NCBI GenBank assembly: GCA_020444005.1
Contig: JAHLLU010000029.1
Coordinates: forward strand, 1-11,895
Direction: 5' to 3'
From: an archaeon
GTDB lineage: Archaea > Thermoproteota > Bathyarchaeia > TCS64
Length of the DNA stretch: 11,895 bases
The notes beneath the pieces are model-generated. The model saw only the letters and a program-made list of their open reading frames with translations, was not told the origin of the DNA and ran no database searches. Shown here piece by piece: positions 1 through 5,117 of the stretch. Made by a program: the position numbers and the translations under genes. How positions within the stretch are numbered: position 1 is the first letter of the stretch; each line of letters begins with the position of its first letter.

Positions 1-2
1 TC

Positions 3-401
3 AAGACAGCAAACGATGAGACTCTCGTAGTAGTTATGATAGAGACAGCGAAGGGTGTTGAGAACATCGAGGAGATATTCAGCGTGGAGGGCGTTGACGC
101 TTGCTTCGTAGGTCCAAGCGACCTAAGCCTAGATATGGGCATCCACAAGGACTATACCAACCCCAAGTTCCTAAAAACCCTAGATAGGATAGTTGAGGCT
201 GGACGAGACGCTGGAGTAGCACCGGGTATGCACTGCTTCACCACACCGGGACCAACAAACATCAACGAGGCGCTGAAACGTGGATTCCTGTTCTGTGCGG
301 TAAACAGTGACTCTGCTTATCTACGGAATGGTGTTAACGCTGCCTTTGATCATATTAAAGGCTGGAAACCGGGTGAAGCCGGGGAAGAGGTTGATCTCTA
401 A
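3..401 (+). CDS. HpcH/HpaI-family aldolase, 3' part
   Basis: Metal-dependent class II aldolase of the HpcH/HpaI family (2-oxo-acid aldolases such as HpaI and 2-keto-3-deoxy-L-rhamnonate aldolase), which cleave a hydroxylated 2-oxo acid to pyruvate plus an aldehyde. The reading frame is open to the left window edge; the first in-frame ATG at 36 lies inside the conserved core, so it is not the true start. About 132 codons of a usual 250-260 are visible. They include VMIETAKGVENI, whose Glu is the family's metal ligand, and GVDACFVGPSDLSLDMG, with the second metal ligand Asp in GPSDLS. The C-terminal region follows HpaI order, with a small-residue-rich PGMHCFTTPG stretch. The stop codon overlaps the stop of the convergent gene by four bases. 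The family assignment is strong, but the exact substrate cannot be read from this part. Confidence 0.9.
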   Translation, partial: KTANDETLVVVMIETAKGVENIEEIFSVEGVDACFVGPSDLSLDMGIHKDYTNPKFLKTLDRIVEAGRDAGVAPGMHCFTTPGPTNINEALKRGFLFCAVNSDSAYLRNGVNAAFDHIKGWKPGEAGEEVDL

Positions 402-1495
402 CCCTTCCAAGTTTCTTCTTGAACTGGTTCTGTGAAGTATTTGTGGAATTTCTTTGGTAATGTCTTGTAGTCTATTGTGGCTGCTTTTTCTGATAAATCC
501 ACTGAGTTGTATGTGTTCCAGAAAAGTATCGTGGAATCTGATTTTCCCTGTTTCTTTAGCCAGTCTAAACCACCGCCTAATGCCTTCCCTGTGTATGTAT
601 GCTCTAGTTCAATATCTTCAAGTTCCCGCATATCATCAACGCATTGGCACCCTAAATCAGTGAATGCGGCATAATCCTCACCTAGGTAATCTCCTAAAAG
701 AATTAGTTCTTCTTCAGATACATCAACGCTGGGCACCGTAGAATCATATTTTCTCATAAGCCTAATGATGTCCCCAATCATACGCTTCATACGCCACTTA
801 GTAACAAGCCAAGGATAAGCTACCCTAACAGCTACTATCTTAGTTTTTAATCCAGCTAGTATACAGCCGAGTTGCAGTCCCGCGCTTGTGCCAATGGAGC
901 CACAAGCAGCGATAATATAATCAGGCTCTGGAGACTCCCCGTTTTCAATCTGCTTCTTAAGTTCAAACCCGGCGTTTACAAATCCCATGTTTCCTATTGG
1001 GCTACTTGCCCCCGCTGTGACGAAGTATGGTTTTCCACCGTTTAACATTGAACCTATGTACTCTCCAGCGAAAGAGAAGATCTCTGATAGAGTGTCTTTG
1101 GTGTATACCAGTTTAATATCATAATATTTGTCAAGTAGAAGATTTTTGCGAACATATTTCGCGTTAGCTTGATCCATCATAATACCAGTAACCTTGAAAC
1201 CCAGTTCATGTCCAAAGATACCCGTAGCTAATACCTGATTACTACCCGCTCCCCCCAGCGTGATTAGCGTCCTTTTCCCCTTTTTCTGAGCATCAGCCAA
1301 CATATACTCAAGTTTTCTAACCTTGTTTCCACCATAGACAGGGCTTGAACGGTCATCCCGTTTGATATAGAGATCCGTGAAGCCACGTGCTTCGCCCATC
1401 TTCTCCAGTTTCTCGACTCTCGTGGGATATGAGCCGAGACTTATCCATGGTATCTTCTCTAGACCAGAAAAAAACTCATTGATTACTGGCTTCAA
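398..1495 (-). CDS. PLP-dependent ACC deaminase/D-cysteine desulfhydrase-like enzyme
   Basis: Fold-type II pyridoxal-phosphate enzyme, 365 residues, slightly longer than the usual 325-340. Visible: PWISLGSYPT near residue 17, LYIKRDDRSSPVYGGNKVRKLEY with the probable PLP lysine K58 in GGNK, the substrate loop GGAGSNQ at 81-87 (family GGVQSNH/Q), and a Gly/Ser phosphate-binding segment ACGSIGTSAGL. Family members deaminate 1-aminocyclopropane-1-carboxylate or convert D-cysteine to pyruvate, ammonia and sulfide. Gln after SN is the ACC-deaminase-like choice, but this does not settle the substrate. The start appears to be TTG at 1495: a stop codon lies a few codons upstream and the next Met (residue 33) would cut into the conserved N-terminal core. 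The ATG at 1500 is out of frame. It begins 33 bp after the DUF134 stop on the same strand, so the two may be cotranscribed. Confidence 0.85.
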   Translation of the reverse strand: MKPVINEFFSGLEKIPWISLGSYPTRVEKLEKMGEARGFTDLYIKRDDRSSPVYGGNKVRKLEYMLADAQKKGKRTLITLGGAGSNQVLATGIFGHELGFKVTGIMMDQANAKYVRKNLLLDKYYDIKLVYTKDTLSEIFSFAGEYIGSMLNGGKPYFVTAGASSPIGNMGFVNAGFELKKQIENGESPEPDYIIAACGSIGTSAGLQLGCILAGLKTKIVAVRVAYPWLVTKWRMKRMIGDIIRLMRKYDSTVPSVDVSEEELILLGDYLGEDYAAFTDLGCQCVDDMRELEDIELEHTYTGKALGGGLDWLKKQGKSDSTILFWNTYNSVDLSEKAATIDYKTLPKKFHKYFTEPVQEETWKG

Positions 1496-1528
1496 TTCAT
1501 TATAATCTAACTAATTATGGTTATAACA

Positions 1529-1846
1529 CTAGCGAGCACGCTCTGGCGGCTCGGCTATTTCTATTCTGCGTCCCTCAACGAGTGCCAACGCGATCTTTCT
1601 TCTCCCCCTCTGCAAGAGCCTCCAGATGGTGCCTCTGCTTACTCCCATCCGTTCTCCTGCTTCTTCTTGGTTTAGGTTTTCGAGGTCTGCGAGTCTTATG
1701 GCTTCTAGTTCTGCTGGTTCTATTTGGATTGGTTCTCCGTTGGCTTGTGGTTCTGGGTTGAATGCTTTGATTATTGTTGTGTGGTTTATGTATACGGGGT
1801 TGGGGATTCTTCCGTATCTGCCTCTTCTTCGTCTTCCTCGCATCAT
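1529..1846 (-). CDS. DUF134 (UPF0251) family HTH DNA-binding protein
   Basis: Small predicted transcription regulator, 105 residues. It has the DUF134/UPF0251 layout: a basic N-terminus (MMRGRRRRGRYGRIPNP), the family segment IQIEPAELEAIRLADLENL at about 41-58, then a sigma-region-4-like helix-turn-helix NQEEAGERMGVSRGTIWRLL at about 59-78 followed by a basic RGRRKIALAL helix. DUF134 genes are often found beside NifX-type and MinD-type genes, as here. I chose ATG 1846 (a second ATG at 1843 is equally possible). An in-frame TTG at 1927 would add 27 unconserved residues and read through the promoter and operators, so I reject it. The start is about 27 bp from a TATA-like box, suggesting a leaderless or near-leaderless mRNA. 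Three palindromes in its upstream region point to autoregulation. The regulatory role is inferred; the family call is firm. Confidence 0.92.
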   Translation of the reverse strand: MMRGRRRRGRYGRIPNPVYINHTTIIKAFNPEPQANGEPIQIEPAELEAIRLADLENLNQEEAGERMGVSRGTIWRLLQRGRRKIALALVEGRRIEIAEPPERAR

Positions 1847-1856
1847 ATTGTTATTA

Positions 1857-1870
1857 TGTGCATTATCACA
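1857..1870. promoter_or_regulatory. Operator-like palindrome, site 1
   Basis: TGTGCATTATCACA; read on the minus strand it fits TGTG-N4-TGCACR. It lies between the TATA-like box and the DUF134 start codon, covering the expected transcription start. A protein bound here should block DUF134 transcription. It is one of four matching sites in the window. Confidence 0.65.
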
Positions 1871-1871
1871 A

Positions 1872-1881
1872 TATTTAAATA
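1872..1881. promoter_or_regulatory. TATA-like box, shared by divergent DUF134 and DUF5320 genes
   Basis: A/T block TATTTAAATA, containing the palindrome ATTTAAAT at 1873-1880. It lies about 27-34 bp before the DUF134 start on the minus strand, the right distance for a leaderless archaeal transcript. Being symmetric, it could also serve the plus-strand gene at 1943 with a leader of about 40 nt. It sits between operator sites 1 and 2, so a bound protein would compete with the basal factors. Position supports it; there is no experimental evidence. Confidence 0.55.
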
Positions 1882-1885
1882 ATTC

Positions 1886-1899
1886 CGTGCAATAACACA
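1886..1899. promoter_or_regulatory. Operator-like palindrome, site 2
   Basis: CGTGCAATAACACA, the weakest match: on the minus strand TGTG-TTAT-TGCACG, with one arm imperfect. It lies just upstream of the DUF134 TATA-like box, where the BRE would be, and downstream of the same box for the plus-strand gene. Its centre is 29 bp from site 1 and 25 bp from site 3. Confidence 0.5.
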
Positions 1900-1909
1900 C
1901 AATAACAAA

Positions 1910-1925
1910 GTGTGCAAATGCACAC
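1910..1925. promoter_or_regulatory. Operator-like palindrome, site 3
   Basis: GTGTGC-AAAT-GCACAC: six-base arms, perfect around a four-base spacer. It lies in the expected 5' leader of the DUF5320-like gene, 17 bp before its ATG. The core matches site 4 before the Mrp operon, and the match extends into a following AAAGG in both places. It is the strongest palindrome in this intergenic region. Confidence 0.75.
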
Positions 1926-1942
1926 AAAGGAAAGAAAAGAAA

Positions 1943-2296
1943 ATGAGATACGGAAGAAGAAACCGATACCCCGGCAACGGACCATTCAGCGACTTACCCC
2001 CAAACCAGCGCCCAGGATTCCTCTACGGAGGCGGAAGAGGACGCGGATACTGGGGAACAGACCCCACAAAATGCGCCAGATTCCCATGGCTCCAAAGATG
2101 GTGGTGGGCAAACCCTGATGCATCCGTTGACCCAAACACAGCAGGAGCGATACCCGTCGCACCACCGGCATCAATGATGCCACAAGCACCGACAAACGAA
2201 AAAGAGTTCCTAGAGAGCCAGCTAGACTATCTAGCCAAGGAGATGGAACAACTCAAGAGTCGGCTAGAGGAATTGGGTGAGACAGAAACCCAATAA
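1943..2296 (+). CDS. DUF5320-like small RG-rich coiled-coil protein
   Basis: Protein of 117 residues in two parts. Residues 1-55 are rich in Gly, Arg, Tyr and Trp (YGGGRGRGYWG at 28-38, then CARFPWLQRWWW with a single Cys at 44). Residues 86-112 form a short charged coiled coil (FLESQLDYLAKEMEQLKSRL). A Pro/Ala linker joins them. This is the layout of DUF5320-type proteins, found next to NifX-type and MinD-type genes in anaerobes; their function is unknown to me. The start is ATG 1943, with a weak AAAGG 12 nt upstream. An in-frame GTG at 1910 would translate through operator site 3 and is rejected. It is divergent from DUF134 and 27 bp ahead of a NifX-type gene, probably in the same transcript. 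No signal peptide or membrane segment is seen, so it is probably a cytoplasmic scaffold or partner, by inference. Confidence 0.8.
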   Translation: MRYGRRNRYPGNGPFSDLPPNQRPGFLYGGGRGRGYWGTDPTKCARFPWLQRWWWANPDASVDPNTAGAIPVAPPASMMPQAPTNEKEFLESQLDYLAKEMEQLKSRLEELGETETQ

Positions 2297-2323
2297 ACCT
2301 CCTAAACCCTTTTTGTGATAACT

Positions 2324-2659
2324 ATGAGAATCGCAGTACCATCAACGGGGAACCGAAAACTCAGCAACAAGATAGCAGATACTTTTTCACGTGCACCAAT
2401 ATTCACGATAGTAACAATAGAAGATAATCAAATCTCCTCCACAGATGTAATACCTAATCCCGGGGAGAAACTGGAGCGAGGCGCAGGGCCTCTAGCGGCG
2501 AGAACCCTCAAAGACAATAATATTGATGTTCTACTGACCATTGATATGGGTCCTGGTGCAAAAAACATACTTGAGACTCTTGGTATAGAGATTTCTATTG
2601 TAGATAAAGAAAAATCTGTGAAAGAGTTAGTGGAAAATTATCTGGCGTTAAACCAGTAG
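2324..2659 (+). CDS. NifX/dinitrogenase Fe-Mo cofactor-binding family protein (copy 3)
   Basis: Single-domain protein of 111 residues of the NifX/NafY/NifB-C-terminal family (RNase H-like fold), members of which carry metal-sulfur clusters or their precursors. Visible: MRIAVPSTGN at the N-terminus, ADTFSRAPIFTIV in place of the usual HFGRAPYF, GAGPLAARTLKDNNIDVLLTIDMGPGAKNILE, and a final short helix. The Gly of HFGR is Ser here, so it is the most divergent of the three copies in the window. I chose ATG 2324, preceded at four bases by GTGAT, which can pair with the 16S rRNA end; an in-frame GTG at 2315 would add MIT. It follows the DUF5320-like gene and its last 12 bases overlap the convergent ATPase gene. 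The cluster type is unknown. Confidence 0.88.
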   Translation: MRIAVPSTGNRKLSNKIADTFSRAPIFTIVTIEDNQISSTDVIPNPGEKLERGAGPLAARTLKDNNIDVLLTIDMGPGAKNILETLGIEISIVDKEKSVKELVENYLALNQ

Positions 2660-3508
2660 GCTGCTGAATCGTTTCCAAGTCTCTACTATAGCCTTTGCGG
2701 CTGGTGAGTCTGGGCTAAACTCTACTATGGGTGTTCTCTGGACCATTGCCTTGGTTACTGTAGGGTCGAATGGTATCATGCCAAGTAGTTCGATGTTGTT
2801 TTCTTTGCAGAACTTTTCCAAGTCAGCGCTATTTTCCTCGTTGATGTCATACTTGTTCACGATAACATATGGTGTGATCTCAAAGTGCTCCAGCAACTCC
2901 AGTGCACGTTTCAGGTCATGAATACCGCTTAAAGTAGGCTCCACAACCACAACAGAGGCATCAACATTCGCAATACTTGCAATAACAGGACAACCTATGC
3001 CCGGTGAGCCGTCAACAAGCACCAAGTCTTTCTCTTTTTCCTCGGCGATTTTGCTCGCGTTTTGCCTGACCTGAGTTACGAGTTTGCCGCTGTTTTCCAT
3101 TCCCGGTGTTAGTCGTGCGTGGCTCATGGGTCCGTACTTGGTTTCGCTGATGTATGCGTGTCCCGAGACCCTTGGATTGTACTCTATTGCTTCAACTGGG
3201 CAGTTTACTACACAGACCTTACAGCCTTCACAATGGATTGGGTCAACGATATAATCCTCTATGGCGTTGAACCTGCATACCTCCATGCATTTACCGCACT
3301 GTATGCATTTCTCAGGGTCGATGTAGGCTACATTCAATCCCATGAACTCGTTGGTCTCTTTGATCTCTGGGTTAAGCAGTAGATGTAGGTTGCTTGCATC
3401 AACATCGCAGTCCGCGAATACAGCGTTCTCGCTTAGCGTCGCGAAGCACGCGGTGATGGTTGTTTTTCCTGTTCCGCCTTTGCCGCTGAGAATTGTTACC
3501 TGTTTCAT
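2648..3508 (-). CDS. MinD-type P-loop ATPase with inserted 2x[4Fe-4S] ferredoxin domain (second copy)
   Basis: SIMIBI-class ATPase, 286 residues. The deviant Walker A is SGKGGTGKT at 8-16, with signature lysine K10; DCDVDASN at 33-40 is the switch I region; LVLVDGSPGIGCP at 162-174 holds Walker B and switch II. Between them is a ferredoxin insert with two CxxCxxCxxxC clusters: Cys 68, 71, 74, 78 and Cys 93, 96, 99, 103, the second followed by Pro. Such proteins occur beside NifX-type genes in anaerobes and in ORP loci, where they are thought to assemble or deliver a metal-sulfur cluster using ATP. It is the last gene of the operon. Its ATG overlaps the preceding stop (ATGA), and a strong AAGGAGG lies 7 nt before the start, within the end of the preceding gene. 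The two ATPases probably act as a heterodimer (inference). Confidence 0.93.
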   Translation of the reverse strand: MKQVTILSGKGGTGKTTITACFATLSENAVFADCDVDASNLHLLLNPEIKETNEFMGLNVAYIDPEKCIQCGKCMEVCRFNAIEDYIVDPIHCEGCKVCVVNCPVEAIEYNPRVSGHAYISETKYGPMSHARLTPGMENSGKLVTQVRQNASKIAEEKEKDLVLVDGSPGIGCPVIASIANVDASVVVVEPTLSGIHDLKRALELLEHFEITPYVIVNKYDINEENSADLEKFCKENNIELLGMIPFDPTVTKAMVQRTPIVEFSPDSPAAKAIVETWKRFSSLLV

Positions 3509-4353
3509 TGGAGTTCCTCCTTGATGCGTTCAAGTAGTTGTTTGAACTTGGGTCGCCATTCAGTCATCTCTTCTGTGAATGATGTTCCTCGGCTGTATAA
3601 CTCGGCTATACGTCTATCGTAGGGTATTTCCATGATAATTGGGATGCCCATTTTTTCACAATACTCGTAGACTCCTCTATCTCCTATTCCCGCAAAGTTC
3701 ACGACAACACCTAGAGGTATTCCTAGCTGCTTTACTACTTCAGTGGCAACCTCCAAGTCATGTAAACCGAATGGAGTGGGCTCAGTAACCATTATGACAT
3801 AGTCTGTGTCCATCACTGATTCTACTACTGGACAGGCTGAGCCAGGAGGAGAATCGAGAATAACCAAGCCTTTTTCTTTTGAACGTTCTTTAACAGCTGC
3901 GATTATAGGTACCGCTATTGCTTCACCTATGTTCAATTTACCGTAGACTAGCTCGATGCCTTTTACGTTCCCCGTGAATATCTCGCCGATGCTACGGGGC
4001 TGTTCAGTTATCGCGTTCTCTGGACAGACTAGTTTACAACCCCCACAGCTATGGCACAGTTCATTAAACACCATAGCGGTCTCGCCTGCAACGAACAACG
4101 CATTGTATTGACAGAACTCGGCGCATTTCCGGCAATAAGTACACTTATCCTCGTCTATTACAGGAACCAATAACTCAACTGGTTCACTTTTAGTCTCCAC
4201 GGGTTTAAGGAAAATATAATCATTCGGCTCTTCAACATCACAGTCGAGCAGTTGATCAGCGCCTACACTGAGAGCAAGATTAACCGCTACCAGTGTCTTG
4301 CCTGTACCGCCTTTTCCACTCGCTACCGCGATTTTAAGAGATTTAGTGTTCAT
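3505..4353 (-). CDS. MinD-type P-loop ATPase with inserted 2x[4Fe-4S] ferredoxin domain (first copy)
   Basis: Paralogue of the next gene, 282 residues. Deviant Walker A SGKGGTGKT at 12-20 with signature K14; DCDVEEPN at 37-44; Walker B/switch II LVILDSPPGSACP at 163-175. The inserted ferredoxin domain has clusters at Cys 71, 74, 77, 81 (CTYCRKCAEFC) and Cys 100, 103, 106, 110 (CHSCGGCKLVCP). The catalytic core matches MinD/NifH-type ATPases; the insert suggests electron transfer or cluster relay coupled to ATP. Its ATG overlaps the stop of the NifX-type gene before it by 11 bases, and its own stop overlaps the following ATPase start. Tandem pairs of this type in NifX/ORP loci are well known; the exact reaction is not established. 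Cytoplasmic, with no membrane segment. Confidence 0.93.
   Translation of the reverse strand: MNTKSLKIAVASGKGGTGKTLVAVNLALSVGADQLLDCDVEEPNDYIFLKPVETKSEPVELLVPVIDEDKCTYCRKCAEFCQYNALFVAGETAMVFNELCHSCGGCKLVCPENAITEQPRSIGEIFTGNVKGIELVYGKLNIGEAIAVPIIAAVKERSKEKGLVILDSPPGSACPVVESVMDTDYVIMVTEPTPFGLHDLEVATEVVKQLGIPLGVVVNFAGIGDRGVYEYCEKMGIPIIMEIPYDRRIAELYSRGTSFTEEMTEWRPKFKQLLERIKEELQ
3516..3522 (-). promoter_or_regulatory. Strong Shine-Dalgarno site for the second MinD-type ATPase
   Basis: AAGGAGG on the minus strand, 7 nt before ATG 3508. It is encoded by the last codons of the upstream ATPase gene, whose stop overlaps this start as ATGA. This fixes the start codon and indicates coupled, efficient translation of the pair. 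Confidence 0.8.
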
Positions 4354-4711
4354 GGTTCTCAGCGTGGAGACAGCCTTCAGTTAGCTCACGAAGACTACCG
4401 TCAACGTAGTCTTGGATACTCCTCTCGGTGCTTTCCTGTACTGCTTGTAGAACCGCCACTGTGCTATTCTGGAATGCTTGAATAGCTTTCATACCCATAC
4501 CCGCTGATATCACTACGTCAGCGCCCATAGCCATCATACGCTCCGGTGGTAATCCTTGTCCACCAAAGTGACTACTATCATTTGGTTTTATCCCTCTATC
4601 AACTATTTTGCCTGATTTTACGTCAAACCATGCAAAGTAGGGAGCTCTTCCAAAGTGGGCTGAAACTAGTTCTCCTTTATCGTCTGCTACTGGAATTACA
4701 ACTCTTACCAT
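4343..4711 (-). CDS. NifX-family cluster-binding protein with C-terminal Cys/His tail (copy 2)
   Basis: Protein of 122 residues of the NifX/dinitrogenase cofactor-binding family. Core motifs: MVRVVIPVADDKG, SAHFGRAPYFAWFDV at about 17-31 (complete HFGRAPYF signature), SSHFGGQGLPPERM, and GADVVISAGMGMKAIQAF. After the core comes a tail ending GCLHAENHEH, with one Cys and three His within ten residues, which could bind a metal. The ATG start has GAGGA 6 nt upstream and follows the stop of the preceding NifX-type gene by 13 bp. It overlaps the first MinD-type ATPase by 11 bases. The context suggests it is the carrier or scaffold served by the two ferredoxin-ATPases (inference). In ORP systems the homologous protein binds a Mo-Cu-S cluster; whether this one does is unknown. 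Confidence 0.9.
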   Translation of the reverse strand: MVRVVIPVADDKGELVSAHFGRAPYFAWFDVKSGKIVDRGIKPNDSSHFGGQGLPPERMMAMGADVVISAGMGMKAIQAFQNSTVAVLQAVQESTERSIQDYVDGSLRELTEGCLHAENHEH

Positions 4712-4724
4712 TTCATTTCCTCAT

Positions 4725-5117
4725 TTATCTTGGGCGTCCTCCGCCTCTTCCCCGTCCCTGACCAAAGTGGCCTCCGACAGTTGGACTGCTTACCTTATTG
4801 AGTTGACCCTTCTTAAGTAGTTCAACCACATCTTTTACGGTTCCTGATTGGGCTGTGTAAATGTCTACACCTGCACCTGATAACGCCATGTGTGCGTTTG
4901 GTCCAAAATGCCCACTAATAACCGCTTTTACTCCTAGGGATGCTACTTTCTGTGCGGCTCCTATGCCAGCGCCGTGTGCCGCTGAAACACTCATGTTGGC
5001 TACTGGTTGTGCTTCCATCGTATCTGTGTCCACGATTAGGAAAACACCGCATCTTCCAAACCTTGGATCCATCATCGAATCAACAGTGTTACCTGTTGAA
5101 CTTACTGCTACTTTCAT
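4725..5117 (-). CDS. NifX-family cluster-binding protein with RG-rich tail (copy 1)
   Basis: Protein of 130 residues, NifX/dinitrogenase cofactor-binding family. Visible: MKVAVSSTGNTVDSMMDPRFGRCGVFLIVD (RFGRC for HFGRA, adding a Cys), AHGAGIGAAQKVASLGVKAVISGHFGPNAHMALSGAGVDIY, then a helix and a tail GGHFGQGRGRGGGRPR. The Gly/Arg tail recurs in this subfamily and echoes the RG-rich parts of the DUF5320-like protein and the N-terminus of DUF134. ATG 5117 overlaps the Mrp stop by one base (TAATG), so translation is probably coupled. It is likely the direct client or carrier of the Mrp ATPase (inference). The bound cofactor cannot be told from the sequence. Confidence 0.92.
   Translation of the reverse strand: MKVAVSSTGNTVDSMMDPRFGRCGVFLIVDTDTMEAQPVANMSVSAAHGAGIGAAQKVASLGVKAVISGHFGPNAHMALSGAGVDIYTAQSGTVKDVVELLKKGQLNKVSSPTVGGHFGQGRGRGGGRPR

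Noticed and set aside
1847..1927. Longer DUF134 protein from TTG 1927 with 27 extra residues
   Set aside because: The extension is unlike the family N-terminus and would run through the TATA-like box and three palindromes.
1910..1942. GTG start at 1910 for the DUF5320-like gene
   Set aside because: It would translate operator site 3; ATG 1943 gives the typical family N-terminus.
1912..2118. Second open frame over the DUF5320-like gene, basic product of 68 residues
   Set aside because: Overlaps a recognised protein in another frame and its composition follows from the Gly/Arg codons of that gene.
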